Shown: positions 8,702-19,500 of the stretch, one piece after another
Layout: the number at the start of each line of letters is the position of its first letter
Position numbering within the stretch: the first letter of the stretch is position 1
Assembly (NCBI GenBank): GCA_020628895.1
Contig: JAHDEM010000004.1
Span: forward strand, 1 to 35,780
DNA from: Candidatus Endobugula sp.
GTDB taxonomy: Bacteria > Pseudomonadota > Gammaproteobacteria > Pseudomonadales > Cellvibrionaceae
Length of the DNA stretch: 35,780 nt
Direction: 5' to 3'
Made by a program: the position numbers and the translations under genes
Notes under the pieces: model-generated
Databases searched by the model: none
What the model saw: the letters and a program-made list of their open reading frames with translations, nothing else
What the model was told of the DNA's origin: nothing

Positions 8702-9232
8702 GTGGCATTAGCATTAGAAGACAAAAAGCAAATTGTCGCTGAAGTTAACGAGACTGCTAGCAATGCATTGTCCCTAGTCATCGCTGACGCTCGAGGCGTT
8801 AACGTGACAGACATGACAGGTTTGCGCAAGTTAGCACGTGAAAATAATGTAGAGCTTCGTGTGATTCGTAATACTCTTGCGAAACGCGCGTTTGGCGAAA
8901 CAGAATTTGATTGTGTCAACGAAGCGCTAGTAGGCCCATCGCTATTTGGATTTTCTATGGAAGATCCAGGTGCTGCGGCCCGAATTTTCAAAGATTTCGC
9001 TAAAGAAAATGAAGCCTTTGAAGTAAAAGCTTTGTCAGTGGGTGGCAAGTTATTGGATGCTGGTCAGATTGACGCACTAGCTAAATTACCAACACGCGAG
9101 CAAGCGCTAGGTATGTTGGCAAGCGTTATGATTGCCCCAGTAACCAAGTTGGTTCGTACTTTCAACGAAGTACCTACCAAAGTAACACGTGCTGTTGCAG
9201 CCGTTCGCGACCAAAAACAGGAAGCTGCATAA
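8702..9232 (+). CDS. rplJ: 50S ribosomal protein L10
   Basis: L10 anchors the L7/L12 dimers on the ribosomal stalk and represses its own operon. The 176-aa product starts with GTG behind CAGGAGAT. The N-terminal rRNA-binding domain includes [13 protein letters not shown] and [11 protein letters not shown], and the C-terminal helix that carries L7/L12 ends in VRDQKQEAA. It is slightly longer than in E. coli (165). It is preceded by the L10 leader and followed by rplL after 63 bases. Confidence 0.97.
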   Translation: MALALEDKKQIVAEVNETASNALSLVIADARGVNVTDMTGLRKLARENNVELRVIRNTLAKRAFGETEFDCVNEALVGPSLFGFSMEDPGAAARIFKDFAKENEAFEVKALSVGGKLLDAGQIDALAKLPTREQALGMLASVMIAPVTKLVRTFNEVPTKVTRAVAAVRDQKQEAA

Positions 9233-9295
9233 TATTGCCTAGTGCAAAATTACGTCGCTTATTATTATTAATATTTTTATCGGGAGATTTGGGTC

Positions 9296-9676
9296 ATGGC
9301 TCTATCTAAAGACGATATCTTAAACGCTATTGCTGATATGTCAGTAATGGAAGTTGTTGAACTTGTTGAAGCAATGGAAGAAAAATTCGGTGTTTCTGCA
9401 GCTGCTGCAGTTGCAGTTGCTCCAGCTGCTGGCGGTGACGCTGGTGGTGAAGCTGCTGCTGAACAAACTGAATTTGATGTGATCTTAACTTCAGCTGGTG
9501 ATAAGAAAGTTAACGCTATTAAAGCGGTTCGTGCAATCACAGGTCTAGGCTTGAAAGAAGCTAAAGAAATGGTAGAAAGCGCACCAGCAGCGGTTAAAGA
9601 AGGCGTATCTAAAGAAGACGCTGAAGAAGTGAAAAAGCAGCTTGAAGAAGCTGGCGCTACTGCAGAATTAAAATAA
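9296..9676 (+). CDS. rplL: 50S ribosomal protein L7/L12
   Basis: L7/L12 is the multicopy stalk protein that recruits and activates translational GTPases. The 126-aa protein has the N-terminal dimerisation helices ([20 protein letters not shown]), an alanine/glycine-rich hinge (about 35-57) and the C-terminal factor-binding domain with [22 protein letters not shown] cut here as a motif region around residues 68-90. GGGAG lies upstream of the ATG. Codon use is strongly biased, as expected for a very abundant protein. An attenuator-like hairpin follows. Confidence 0.97.
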   Translation: MALSKDDILNAIADMSVMEVVELVEAMEEKFGVSAAAAVAVAPAAGGDAGGEAAAEQTEFDVILTSAGDKKVNAIKAVRAITGLGLKEAKEMVESAPAAVKEGVSKEDAEEVKKQLEEAGATAELK

Positions 9677-9738
9677 TTCTTTCAGTGCGATCCCCTTATT
9701 TGTTGCGCAATAGTTTATTGCCCCATAAATAATGGGTT

Positions 9739-9769
9739 AAGGCTGACGGGTTTTCTCGTCGGCCTTTTT
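9739..9769 (+). terminator. Attenuator/partial terminator between rplL and rpoB
   Basis: AAGGCTGACG (9739-9748) pairs with CGTCGGCCTT (9757-9766; one G·U) around a GGTTTTCT loop, with a T run to 9769. In E. coli a partial terminator at this place lowers rpoBC expression relative to the ribosomal proteins; the same role is likely. Confidence 0.8.
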
Positions 9770-9894
9770 CCGTTTGCAGTAAACGGGATATTTATTTGAA
9801 CGTAATATAAAAACGTCAGTGCTTAATATTAGCACTCAAAAACTGCCAGAATTTAGGAAGTGCGTAGTCGGTGAATGATACGCATAAAATAAAA

Positions 9895-9946
9895 GACGCA
9901 CTTTGCGTCACTCGTTAATCGTACTAAAAGGTTAACACCTTTTTAG
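9895..9946 (+). other. Two hairpins in the rpoB leader
   Basis: GACGCA-CTT-TGCGTC (9895-9909) and CTAAAAGGT-TAAC-ACCTTTTTAG (9924-9946, one bulged T) lie just upstream of rpoB. In E. coli this intergenic region has an RNase III processing hairpin; these may act alike. No clear promoter was found in 9770-9964. Confidence 0.5.
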
Positions 9947-9964
9947 ACAAGCTGAGGCATACAG

Positions 9965-12900
9965 ATGGCTTACTCATATACTGAGAAAAAACGTATCCGC
10001 AAGGACTTCGGCAAATTGCCCCACGTAATGGACGTTCCATACCTTCTAGCGATTCAGTTAGATTCTTATCGAAAATTTACCCAAGCAGATATTTCGCTTG
10101 AAGAACGTTTGGATATTGGTTTGCATGCAGCATTTAAATCCGTATTCCCAATCGTTAGCTACTCAGGTAGTGCAGCACTTGAATATGTTAGCTATACCCT
10201 AGGCAAAGTAGCATTCGACGTTGCTGAATGTATATCTCGTGGTGCCACATACGCAGCACCTTTGCGTGTGAAAGTACGTTTAATTATTTATGACAAAGAG
10301 TCATCAAATAAAACGATTAAAGATATTAAAGAACAAGAAGTCTATATGGGCGAAATCCCATTAATGACAGATAACGGTACTTTCGTTATCAATGGTACTG
10401 AGCGTGTTATCGTTTCTCAGTTACACCGTTCTCCAGGTGTGTTCTTCGATCACGATAAAGGTAAAACACACTCATCAGGTAAATTGCTATATTCAGCACG
10501 AGTGATCCCTTACCGTGGCTCATGGTTAGACTTTGAGTTTGACCCTAAAGATTTAGTATTTGTACGTATCGATCGCCGTCGTAAATTACCAGCCACTATT
10601 CTATTGCGTGCCTTAGGTTATACCTCTGAAGAAATGTTAGATATGTTCTTCAGCACCAGTAATTTCGAAATGAGTAAAGACCGTGAGTTCTTATTAGAGC
10701 TAGTCCCTGCTCGTTTGCGTGGTGATGTTGCGACTTTCGATATTAAGGATAAAAAAGGTAATGTGCTGATCGAAGAAGGCCGACGAATTACTGCGCGTCA
10801 TATTCGTAACCTCGAAAAGGCGAACGTTACTCAGTTAATGGTGCCAGAAGAGTATCTGCTTGGCCGTGCATTGGCTAAAGATGTGATTGATACCAATTCG
10901 GGTGAAGTTCTATTTGAATGTAATACTGAAATTACCACTGAAGTGATCGACAAATTTGTTGAAGTGGGTATCACCTCTATCGAAACGTTGTATACCAATG
11001 ACTTAGATTGTGGCGCGTTTATTTCGGATACCTTACGCTCAGATGCTGCCCGCACAGAATTGGAAGCGCTAGTTGAAATCTACCGCATGATGCGTCCTGG
11101 TGAACCACCAACAAAAGAATCTGCTGAAGCCTTGTTCCAAAACTTATTCTTCAGCCCTGACCGTTACGATTTGTCCGTTGTTGGTCGTATGAAGTTTAAC
11201 CGTCGCCTTAAGCGTGAAGATGAAACTGGCGAAGGTATTCTATCTCGTGAAGATATTGTTGAAGTACTTAAAACATTAATTGCTATCCGTAATGGTGATG
11301 GTGTTGTCGATGATATTGATCATTTAGGTAACCGTCGTATTCGTTCTGTCGGCGAAATGGCTGAAAACCAATTCCGTGTTGGTTTAGTTCGTGTAGAGCG
11401 CGCAGTAAAAGAGCGTTTGTCTGTGGCTGAATCTGAAGGTTTAATGCCACAAGACCTAGTGAATGCAAAACCAGTTTCGGCTGCGGTTAAAGAATTCTTT
11501 GGTTCATCTCAGCTTTCACAGTTTATGGATCAGAACAACCCACTTTCAGAAATTACGCACAAGCGTCGTGTTTCTGCATTAGGGCCTGGCGGTTTGACTC
11601 GTGAGCGTGCTGGTTTTGAGGTTCGTGACGTGCATCCAACACACTACGGTCGCGTATGTCCAATTGAAACGCCGGAAGGTCCAAACATTGGTTTGATCAA
11701 CTCATTGGCGACTTATGCGCGTACTAATCACTATGGCTTCTTAGAAAGTCCATACAGACGAGTGATTGACGGTAAAGTCACCGACGAGATCGATTTCTTA
11801 TCGGCGATTAACGAATCTGAATATGTGATTGCACAGTCATCAGCTGAGCTTAGTGAAAGTGGTGAGTTAGTTGAAGAACTCGTTTCCGTGCGTCATATGA
11901 ATGAGTTTACCCTGAAGAAGCCAGAAGACGTTCAGTATATGGATGTTTCTCCTCGTCAGGTAGTATCGGTTGCTGCTTCATTGATTCCGTTCCTTGAGCA
12001 CGATGATGCGAACCGTGCATTGATGGGGTCAAACATGCAACGTCAAGCGGTTCCAACTCTGCGTGCTGATAAGCCGTTAGTGGGTACTGGTATGGAGCGT
12101 CACGTAGCATCAGATTCTGGTGTTTGTGTGGTGGCTAAGCGTGGTGGTGTGATTGAGCGTGTGGATGCTGCTCGTATTGTTGTTCGTGCTAACGACAGTG
12201 AAACCGAAGCAGGAGATGCAGGTGTTGATATTTATAACCTGACCAAATACACGCGTTCTAACCAAAATACCTGTATTAACCAACGTCCTATCGTTTCAGT
12301 GGGTGATGCGATTACGCGTGGTGATATTTTGGCTGATGGCCCGTCGGTTGATATGGGTGAATTGGCACTAGGCCAAAACATGCGTATCGCCTTCATGCCT
12401 TGGAATGGTTATAACTTTGAGGACTCGATCTTAGTCTCTGAACGAGTGGTTCAAGAAGATCGTTTTACCACTATCCATATTCAAGAGCTGACTTGTATTG
12501 CCCGCGATACGAAATTAGGTAGTGAAGAAATCACCGCGGATATTCCAAACGTTGGTGAGAGTGCGCTATCAAAACTTGATGAGTCAGGTATTGTTTACAT
12601 CGGTGCAGAAGTAGGACCTGGAGATATTCTTGTCGGTAAAGTGACCCCTAAAGGTGAAACACAACTGACACCTGAAGAGAAACTTTTGCGCGCTATCTTC
12701 GGTGAAAAAGCTTCTGACGTTAAAGATACCTCATCACGTGTACCTTCAAGCACAAGAGGTACAGTAATTGACGTTCAAGTATTTACTCGTGATGGCCTTG
12801 AAAAAGATGCACGCTCTAAAGCGATAGAAGATATGCAATTAGAGAAAGTGCGTAAAGATTTGAATGAAGAGTTTCGTATTGTTGAAGCAGCCACGCTTCA

Positions 12901-14053
12901 GCGTTTACATTCTGTATTAATTGGTCAGAAAACTTCTTCAGGAAAAGCCGTTAAGAAAGGTACTGAACTAACAGCAGAAATTCTGGCTGACTTGGATAAA
13001 GATCAGTTGTTTAACTTACGTGTTACTGACGATGCGTTAAATGAACAAATCGATCGTGCCGAAGAGCAACTAAAAGAGCGTCGTGCTATTTTAGATGAGC
13101 GTTTTGAAGATAAGAAACGTAAGCTTCAGACTGGAGATGATCTGGCTCCAGGTGTATTGAAAATCGTAAAAGTATATCTAGCCATTAAACGTCGTATTCA
13201 GCCGGGTGATAAGATGGCTGGTCGTCACGGTAACAAGGGTGTTATCTCGGTAATTATGCCAGTTGAAGATATGCCTTATGATGAAAACGGCGAGCCTATC
13301 GATATTGTACTCAACCCGCTGGGTGTACCTTCACGTATGAACGTGGGTCAGGTATTAGAGATGCACTTAGGTTTAGCCGCAAAAGGTCTAGGTCGTAAGA
13401 TTGACGATATGATGCGTCAGCAAAAAGCCGTTTCTGAAGTTCGTGGTTTCCTTGAGGAAGTCTATAACAAAACGGGCGAAATGAAGGATAAAGAAGACCT
13501 TAACAGTTTCTCTGATCAAGAAATTATTGATATGGCTAACAACTTACGCGGTGGTGTGCCTATGGCAACACGTGCGTTTGATGGTGCTAAAGAAACAGAG
13601 ATTAAATCATTGCTACGCTTAGCTGATTTACCTGATAGTGGTCAGATGACGTTATATGATGGCCGTACGGGTGATGCATTTACTCGTCCTGTGACAGTGG
13701 GCTATATGTATGTATTGAAACTCAACCACTTGGTTGACGATAAAATGCATGCCCGTTCAACAGGTTCTTATAGCTTGGTAACGCAGCAGCCGCTAGGTGG
13801 TAAAGCACAATTCGGTGGTCAACGTTTCGGAGAGATGGAAGTGTGGGCGCTAGAAGCATACGGTGCTGCATACACGTTACAAGAAATGCTAACAGTTAAG
13901 TCTGATGACGTGGCTGGTCGTACTAAGATGTATAAAAACATTGTAGATGGTGATCATCGCATGGAGCCTGGTATGCCGGAATCCTTTAATGTATTGGTTA
14001 AAGAGATTCGTTCACTAGGTATTAATATGGAATTAGAGTCAGACGCTGACTAA
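9965..14053 (+). CDS. rpoB: DNA-directed RNA polymerase subunit beta
   Basis: The beta subunit forms one jaw of the RNA polymerase catalytic cleft. The 1362-aa length fits the family (E. coli 1342, Pseudomonas about 1357). The rifampicin pocket is at [13 protein letters not shown] (513-525) with D522, H532 and S537 in the sensitive state by E. coli equivalence. Other landmarks are [13 protein letters not shown], the active-site flap and [13 protein letters not shown] near 1080-1093. The C-terminal [15 protein letters not shown] segment meets beta-prime. The ATG at 9965 is preceded by GCTGAGG. rpoC follows after 102 bases that contain a perfect hairpin. Confidence 0.99.
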   Translation: MAYSYTEKKRIRKDFGKLPHVMDVPYLLAIQLDSYRKFTQADISLEERLDIGLHAAFKSVFPIVSYSGSAALEYVSYTLGKVAFDVAECISRGATYAAPLRVKVRLIIYDKESSNKTIKDIKEQEVYMGEIPLMTDNGTFVINGTERVIVSQLHRSPGVFFDHDKGKTHSSGKLLYSARVIPYRGSWLDFEFDPKDLVFVRIDRRRKLPATILLRALGYTSEEMLDMFFSTSNFEMSKDREFLLELVPARLRGDVATFDIKDKKGNVLIEEGRRITARHIRNLEKANVTQLMVPEEYLLGRALAKDVIDTNSGEVLFECNTEITTEVIDKFVEVGITSIETLYTNDLDCGAFISDTLRSDAARTELEALVEIYRMMRPGEPPTKESAEALFQNLFFSPDRYDLSVVGRMKFNRRLKREDETGEGILSREDIVEVLKTLIAIRNGDGVVDDIDHLGNRRIRSVGEMAENQFRVGLVRVERAVKERLSVAESEGLMPQDLVNAKPVSAAVKEFFGSSQLSQFMDQNNPLSEITHKRRVSALGPGGLTRERAGFEVRDVHPTHYGRVCPIETPEGPNIGLINSLATYARTNHYGFLESPYRRVIDGKVTDEIDFLSAINESEYVIAQSSAELSESGELVEELVSVRHMNEFTLKKPEDVQYMDVSPRQVVSVAASLIPFLEHDDANRALMGSNMQRQAVPTLRADKPLVGTGMERHVASDSGVCVVAKRGGVIERVDAARIVVRANDSETEAGDAGVDIYNLTKYTRSNQNTCINQRPIVSVGDAITRGDILADGPSVDMGELALGQNMRIAFMPWNGYNFEDSILVSERVVQEDRFTTIHIQELTCIARDTKLGSEEITADIPNVGESALSKLDESGIVYIGAEVGPGDILVGKVTPKGETQLTPEEKLLRAIFGEKASDVKDTSSRVPSSTRGTVIDVQVFTRDGLEKDARSKAIEDMQLEKVRKDLNEEFRIVEAATLQRLHSVLIGQKTSSGKAVKKGTELTAEILADLDKDQLFNLRVTDDALNEQIDRAEEQLKERRAILDERFEDKKRKLQTGDDLAPGVLKIVKVYLAIKRRIQPGDKMAGRHGNKGVISVIMPVEDMPYDENGEPIDIVLNPLGVPSRMNVGQVLEMHLGLAAKGLGRKIDDMMRQQKAVSEVRGFLEEVYNKTGEMKDKEDLNSFSDQEIIDMANNLRGGVPMATRAFDGAKETEIKSLLRLADLPDSGQMTLYDGRTGDAFTRPVTVGYMYVLKLNHLVDDKMHARSTGSYSLVTQQPLGGKAQFGGQRFGEMEVWALEAYGAAYTLQEMLTVKSDDVAGRTKMYKNIVDGDHRMEPGMPESFNVLVKEIRSLGINMELESDAD

Positions 14054-14072
14054 TTATTTTCCATGCTGGTTA

Positions 14073-14103
14073 GATAAGTGTTAGCTGATTGCTAACACTT
14101 ATC
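14073..14103 (+). other. Perfect 13-bp hairpin between rpoB and rpoC
   Basis: GATAAGTGTTAGC (14073-14085) and GCTAACACTTATC (14091-14103) are exact complements around a TGATT loop. The 3' flank is AAGAAAACG with no T tract, so this is not a Rho-independent terminator. An mRNA processing or stability element is the likeliest reading. Confidence 0.7.
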
Positions 14104-14155
14104 AAGAAAACGTAAATCATTACAAATATTTTAATCCCCAATTGGAGGAAGAGCC

Positions 14156-17100
14156 TTGAAAGACTTACTCAACTTGCTGAAGTCCCAGGGACAAAACGAC
14201 GAATTTGATTCGATTCGTATCGGTCTCGCATCACCAGAAATGATCCGCTCGTGGTCTTTTGGTGAAGTGAAAAAGCCAGAAACTATTAACTATCGTACCT
14301 TCAAGCCAGAGCGTGAAGGTTTATTCTGTGCAAAAATCTTTGGCCCTGTTAAAGATTACGAATGCTTGTGTGGTAAATACAAACGCATGAAACACCGCGG
14401 TATTATCTGTGAGAAATGTGGTGTTGAGGTGACATTGGCTAAAGTTCGTCGTGACCGTATGGGCCACATCGAATTAGCAAGCCCAGTCGCTCATATTTGG
14501 TTCCTTAAATCACTGCCTAGCCGTATCGGTTTATTATTGGATATGACTTTACGCAGCATTGAGCGCGTATTGTATTTTGAATCTTATGTGGTAACTGATC
14601 CAGGTATGACGACCTTAGAAAAAGGTCAGCTATTAACGGATGAGCAGTTCTTCGAAGCGATGGAAGAATTTCCAGATGAGTTCGAAGCGAAGATGGGTGC
14701 TGAAGCTATCCAAGATTTAATGAAAGATATTAATCTTGAAGAAGAAATTAATCGTCTGCGTGAAGAAATTCCAGAGACTAACTCTGAAACCAAAATTAAA
14801 AAGTTATCTAAGCGATTAAAGTTATTAGAAGCCTTTTTCTACTCAGGTAACAAGCCAGAGTGGATGGTAATGGAAGCATTACCAATTCTACCGCCAGATC
14901 TACGTCCATTGGTGCCTCTAGATGGTGGTCGTTTTGCGACATCTGATCTTAATGACCTTTATCGTCGTGTAATCAACCGTAATAATCGTTTGAAGCGTTT
15001 GTTAGATTTAAATGCACCAGACATTATTGTTCGCAACGAAAAACGTATGCTTCAAGAATCGGTTGATGCGTTATTAGATAACGGTCGTCGTGGTCGAGCT
15101 ATCACTGGTTCAAATAAGCGTCCTCTAAAATCGCTTGCAGATATGATTAAAGGTAAGCAAGGTCGTTTCCGTCAGAACCTACTAGGTAAGCGTGTTGACT
15201 ATTCCGGTCGTTCGGTAATTGTAACAGGCCCAACGTTGCGTCTACACCAATGTGGTCTTCCAAAGAAAATGGCTTTGGAATTATTTAAGCCGTTTATCTT
15301 TAGTAAATTAGAACTACGTGGCCTAGCAACAACCATTAAAGCCGCTAAGAAAATGGTTGAGCGCGAAGAGCCTGTAGTATGGGATATTCTTGACGAAGTG
15401 ATTCGTGAGCATCCAGTACTACTTAACCGTGCACCAACACTTCACCGTTTAGGTATTCAAGCGTTTGAACCTGTATTGATTGAAGGTAAAGCGATTCAGT
15501 TGCACCCATTAGTGTGTGCGGCTTATAACGCTGACTTCGATGGTGACCAAATGGCGGTTCACGTACCACTAACTATCGAAGCTCAGTTAGAAGCGCGTGC
15601 GTTAATGATGTCAACTAACAATATTCTTTCTCCTGCATCTGGTGAGCCGATTATTGTTCCTTCGCAAGATGTGGTATTGGGCTTGTATTGGATGACACGT
15701 GAGCGTGTTAATGCATTAGGTGAAGGTATGGTCTTCTCCGATGTGTCTGAAGTTTCTCGTGCTTACTATGCTGATAAAGTACATCTACAAGCTCGAATTA
15801 AAGTGCGTATTACGCAGACCGTTAAGCAAGACGACGGCGAAGATGTTGTGTCTACGTCATTAGTAGATACGACAGTTGGTCGCGTACTGTTCTGGGAGAT
15901 TGTTCCTGAAGGTATGCCTTTTGATATGGTTAACACTCCGATGGTGAAAAAAGCCATCTCTAAAGTGATTAACTACTGCTACCGTGTAGTCGGTCTAAAA
16001 GCTACAGTGATATTTGCAGACCAGTTGATGTATATGGGCTACAAGTTCTCAACTAAGTCGGGTTCATCCATTGGTGTTAATGACTTTGCTATTCCTGATA
16101 GCAAAGCAGAAATCATTGCGCGTGCCGATAATGAAGTAAAAGAAATTGAAAGTCAGTTTGCTTCTGGTTTGGTAACACAGGGCGAGAAATACAACAAAGT
16201 GATTGATATTTGGTCTCGTGCTAACGACCTTGTCGCAAAATCCATGATGGAAGGTATCTCAAAAGAAACCGTTGTTAACCGTGATGGTGAAGAAGAACAG
16301 CAAGATTCTTACAACTCTGTATTTATGTATGCTGATTCTGGTGCTCGTGGTTCTCCCGCGCAGATTCGTCAGCTTGCCGGTATGCGTGGTTTGATGGCTC
16401 GTCCAGACGGCTCGATTATCGAAACGCCAATTACTGCAAACTTCCGTGAAGGTTTGAACGTACTTCAGTACTTTATTTCGACTCACGGTGCCCGTAAAGG
16501 TTTGGCAGATACCGCATTGAAAACTGCAAACTCTGGTTACCTAACACGACGTCTTGTTGATGTTGCACAAGATTTGGTAGTGACTGAAAAAGATTGTGGA
16601 ACTGAAAATGGTTTAACCTTAACACCGATTATTGAAGGTGGAGACATCATCGACCCATTAGGTGATCGTGTTCTAGGGCGTGTTGTTGCGCAAGATGTTG
16701 TCGATGCAAATGGCAATGTAATTCTAGAATCTGGCACCATGATTGATGAAAGATTGGTAGAAGTGATTGAAGCCAATGCTATCGATGAAGTTGTCGTGCG
16801 TTCAGCAATGACTTGTGAAACTCGCCACGGTATTTGTGCTAAGTGTTATGGTCGTGACTTGGCTCGTGGTCACCTGGTAAACGTGGGTGAAGCGGTAGGT
16901 GTTATTGCTGCACAGTCTATTGGTGAGCCAGGTACTCAGTTAACGATGCGTACCTTCCACATCGGTGGTGCTGCAAGTAGAGCTTCTGCAGTAGACAGCG
17001 TTCAAATTAAGCAAGAAGGTACTATCCGCTTGCATAATGTGAAAGTGGTTGAAAATGCGGATAAGAACTTAGTTGCGGTTTCTCGTTCAGGTGAGCTAGC

Positions 17101-18379
17101 AGTTGCCGATAGCAATGGTCGTGAGCGTGAGCGTTATAAGATCCCTTATGGTGCTGTGATCTCCGAAGCGGATGGCGCGAGTGTTGAAGGCGGTGCAATC
17201 ATTGCCAAATGGGATCCACATACACACCCAATCATTACAGAAGTAGCTGGTAAAGTGGCATTCTCTGGTATGGAAGATGGTCTTTCTATCCGTCGTCAGA
17301 CAGATGAGTTGACTGGCCTGACTTCTATCGAGGTTATCGACCCTGCAGAGCGTCCTGCAGCGGGTAAAGATTTAAAACCTGCGATCACATTGGTAGATAA
17401 AAAAGGTAAAGAACTTACTTTGGCAAACAGCAATGTGCCGGCACACTATATGTTGCCACCTAAAGCGATTTTGAGCTTGAATGACGGCGATGAGATTGGT
17501 GTGGGTGATATTATTGCTCGTATCCCTCAAGAAGGTTCGAAAACGCGTGATATTACTGGTGGTCTACCTCGAGTGGCTGACTTATTCGAAGCACGGAAGC
17601 CAAAAGAGCCCGCGATATTGGCAGAAATCTCAGGTACGGTTAGCTTTGGTAAAGAAACAAAAGGTAAATTCCGTTTAGTGATTACGCCAAACGATGGTCA
17701 GCCTCTAGAAGATGGTTCGGATCATTATGAAGTGCTTATTCCAAAACATCGTCAAATGACTGTATTCGAGGGTGAGCAGGTAGAGAAAGGTGAAGTTGTA
17801 TCGGATGGACCAAGTAATCCTCACGATATCCTTCGCCTACAAGGTGTTGAAGCTTTAGCTCGTTACATCACCGGTGAAATTCAAGACGTTTATCGTTTAC
17901 AGGGTGTAAAAATTAACGATAAGCATATTGAAACCATTGTTCGCCAAATGCTGCGTAAAGTTGAGATTACCGGTATGGGTGAGTCTAGCTTTGTTAAAGG
18001 TGAGCAGGTTGAATACACCGATGTTCTTGAACAAAACGAAGCGCTACGAGCAGAAGATAAACTACCAGCACGTTTCCAACGTCAGTTGTTAGGTATTACA
18101 AAAGCGTCTCTTGCCACAGAATCGTTTATTTCTGCGGCTTCTTTCCAAGAGACGACTCGTGTACTTACCGAAGCAGCTGTAACGGGTAAGAAAGATTACC
18201 TACGCGGTCTGAAAGAGAACGTAGTGGTTGGTCGTCTGATCCCAGCGGGAACAGGCTTAGCGTATCATAATGATCGTAAACGCCAGCGCGTTGCTGACAA
18301 GTCGGTTGCTTCTGAGGGCGTCAGCGCAGAAGAGGTCGAAGCAGCTCTAACAGAAGCGTTACAATCCAGCATTAATTAA
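14156..18379 (+). CDS. rpoC: DNA-directed RNA polymerase subunit beta'
   Basis: Beta-prime carries the catalytic Mg2+ and most of the DNA clamp. The 1407-aa length matches E. coli exactly. Zinc site 1 has C70, C72, C85 and C88. The metal-binding motif NADFDGD holds D460, D462 and D464. The bridge helix/trigger loop region follows ([17 protein letters not shown]) and the second zinc site reads [13 protein letters not shown]. The start is TTG at 14156 with GGAGG 7 bases upstream; Pseudomonas rpoC also begins with TTG. A 14-bp terminator ends the operon. Confidence 0.99.
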   Translation: MKDLLNLLKSQGQNDEFDSIRIGLASPEMIRSWSFGEVKKPETINYRTFKPEREGLFCAKIFGPVKDYECLCGKYKRMKHRGIICEKCGVEVTLAKVRRDRMGHIELASPVAHIWFLKSLPSRIGLLLDMTLRSIERVLYFESYVVTDPGMTTLEKGQLLTDEQFFEAMEEFPDEFEAKMGAEAIQDLMKDINLEEEINRLREEIPETNSETKIKKLSKRLKLLEAFFYSGNKPEWMVMEALPILPPDLRPLVPLDGGRFATSDLNDLYRRVINRNNRLKRLLDLNAPDIIVRNEKRMLQESVDALLDNGRRGRAITGSNKRPLKSLADMIKGKQGRFRQNLLGKRVDYSGRSVIVTGPTLRLHQCGLPKKMALELFKPFIFSKLELRGLATTIKAAKKMVEREEPVVWDILDEVIREHPVLLNRAPTLHRLGIQAFEPVLIEGKAIQLHPLVCAAYNADFDGDQMAVHVPLTIEAQLEARALMMSTNNILSPASGEPIIVPSQDVVLGLYWMTRERVNALGEGMVFSDVSEVSRAYYADKVHLQARIKVRITQTVKQDDGEDVVSTSLVDTTVGRVLFWEIVPEGMPFDMVNTPMVKKAISKVINYCYRVVGLKATVIFADQLMYMGYKFSTKSGSSIGVNDFAIPDSKAEIIARADNEVKEIESQFASGLVTQGEKYNKVIDIWSRANDLVAKSMMEGISKETVVNRDGEEEQQDSYNSVFMYADSGARGSPAQIRQLAGMRGLMARPDGSIIETPITANFREGLNVLQYFISTHGARKGLADTALKTANSGYLTRRLVDVAQDLVVTEKDCGTENGLTLTPIIEGGDIIDPLGDRVLGRVVAQDVVDANGNVILESGTMIDERLVEVIEANAIDEVVVRSAMTCETRHGICAKCYGRDLARGHLVNVGEAVGVIAAQSIGEPGTQLTMRTFHIGGAASRASAVDSVQIKQEGTIRLHNVKVVENADKNLVAVSRSGELAVADSNGRERERYKIPYGAVISEADGASVEGGAIIAKWDPHTHPIITEVAGKVAFSGMEDGLSIRRQTDELTGLTSIEVIDPAERPAAGKDLKPAITLVDKKGKELTLANSNVPAHYMLPPKAILSLNDGDEIGVGDIIARIPQEGSKTRDITGGLPRVADLFEARKPKEPAILAEISGTVSFGKETKGKFRLVITPNDGQPLEDGSDHYEVLIPKHRQMTVFEGEQVEKGEVVSDGPSNPHDILRLQGVEALARYITGEIQDVYRLQGVKINDKHIETIVRQMLRKVEITGMGESSFVKGEQVEYTDVLEQNEALRAEDKLPARFQRQLLGITKASLATESFISAASFQETTRVLTEAAVTGKKDYLRGLKENVVVGRLIPAGTGLAYHNDRKRQRVADKSVASEGVSAEEVEAALTEALQSSIN

Positions 18380-18396
18380 TACTGTAACGTCTCTAG

Positions 18397-18428
18397 ACTA
18401 AAAAAGCCCCATTTGGGGCTTTTTTAGT
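18397..18428 (+). terminator. Strong terminator after rpoC
   Basis: A perfect 14-bp inverted repeat (18397-18410 with 18415-18428) with an ATTT loop contains GCCCC/GGGGC flanked by A6 and T6. It could work in both directions, but only rpoC needs it here. Confidence 0.93.
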
Positions 18429-18524
18429 TTTTGTTGTCGATTAAATCTAACGGTTACCATGCAAAACAATATATCATTGGGGCGTTTTGTTTTATGGGTG
18501 CCGAAGTAAAGGTTGATTAGGTAT

Positions 18525-19460
18525 ATGATGAGATTAATTATTAGCGTTGTAGTAATGGTATTAGGCATACCATCGATGGCAGCTAAAGCAGATTTTAAAC
18601 TATTACCCGATCATACTATGCAGCCAGCATCTTTGATCGATGTAGCGCCTAGATATCCTTATGCGATTATTTCTGAATTGTCTACGGGCAAATTACGTAT
18701 CTATAAGCGTCAGCCGCAAGGTGAATTTTTACTGATAGAGACCATGGAAACTTCTATCGGTAAAAAAGGCTATGGAAAGCAGATTGAGGGAGATAATAAA
18801 ACCCCCGTTGGTGTTTATCGTATTGTTAGTCACCTCACACCCGCCCAGTTAGATGATTTTTATGGTAACGCGGCTTATCCAGTTAATTACCCAAACGCTT
18901 GGGATCAACTGCAGGAAAGAACGGGTTTTGGCATATGGTTACATGCAGAACCTATTGGCTATACAGATAAAGTGCGTCCGTTATTGGATAGCAACGGCTG
19001 TATTGTTTTATCGAATAACGATATCGATCGTATTAACCAATACATCGATATCGGTTATACCTATATCGTGATGACGCCCGAAATACAAATGGTACCAGTT
19101 GAGGAGGTGACTGCCCTTCGCAAAAAGCTACACCAGCGTATTGATGGTTGGCAATCTTCTTGGGAAACGCGCCAGCCAGAGCCATATCTATCTTTTTATT
19201 CTAAAGACTTTTCGAATTTAGAAAAAAACTGGGATGAGTGGGTTGTTTATAAGAAGCGAGTCAATGGTAGCAAAACATTTATTGATGTAAATATATCAGA
19301 CGTTGGTATTTATGCTTATCCAGGCGAAGATAATATGGTGTGGGTTGAGTATTATCAAACCTATGCTAGTAGTAATTACCAATCCAAAGGCTGGAAACGA
19401 CAAATTTGGAAGCTAGAGCCGGATAATGTTTGGCGTATTATTTATGAGGGTGGGGGTTAA
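18525..19460 (+). CDS. Exported L,D-transpeptidase-fold (YkuD) enzyme with NTF2-like C-terminal domain, Csd6/Pgp2-like
   Basis: The 311-aa product begins with a signal peptide (about 1-22, cleavage near AAKA-DF). A YkuD-type catalytic domain spans about 42-185, with H140 in GIWLHAEP and the nucleophile C159 in DSNGCIVLSN. Canonical L,D-transpeptidases read S/T-H-G-C; here the histidine is N157. Residues of about 205-311 (WQSSWETRQPEPYLSFYSKDF onward) look like an NTF2-like fold. That domain order is known from H. pylori Csd6 and C. jejuni Pgp2, which trim tetrapeptide stems as L,D-carboxypeptidases. I therefore infer a periplasmic peptidoglycan enzyme, with transpeptidation still possible. 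An ATG at 18528 and a TTG at 18513 are alternative starts. It converges on an M14 peptidase. Confidence 0.75.
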   Translation: MMRLIISVVVMVLGIPSMAAKADFKLLPDHTMQPASLIDVAPRYPYAIISELSTGKLRIYKRQPQGEFLLIETMETSIGKKGYGKQIEGDNKTPVGVYRIVSHLTPAQLDDFYGNAAYPVNYPNAWDQLQERTGFGIWLHAEPIGYTDKVRPLLDSNGCIVLSNNDIDRINQYIDIGYTYIVMTPEIQMVPVEEVTALRKKLHQRIDGWQSSWETRQPEPYLSFYSKDFSNLEKNWDEWVVYKKRVNGSKTFIDVNISDVGIYAYPGEDNMVWVEYYQTYASSNYQSKGWKRQIWKLEPDNVWRIIYEGGG

Positions 19461-19466
19461 GCTAAT

Positions 19467-19500
19467 TAGCCTCTAGCCTCTAGCCTCTAGCCTCTAGCCT
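19467..19500. repeat. Tandem heptamer repeat TAGCCTC, about 4.9 copies
   Basis: Four exact TAGCCTC units (19467-19494) are followed by TAGCCT. The array lies between two convergent genes and covers the last codons and stop of the minus-strand M14 gene. Read on the minus strand the unit is GAGGCTA, which yields a TAG stop within the first two to three units met. Confidence 0.95.

Noticed and set aside
19467-19500. Heptamer array as a CRISPR or attachment site
   Set aside because: There are no spacers, and unit length is far too short; no integrase is nearby.
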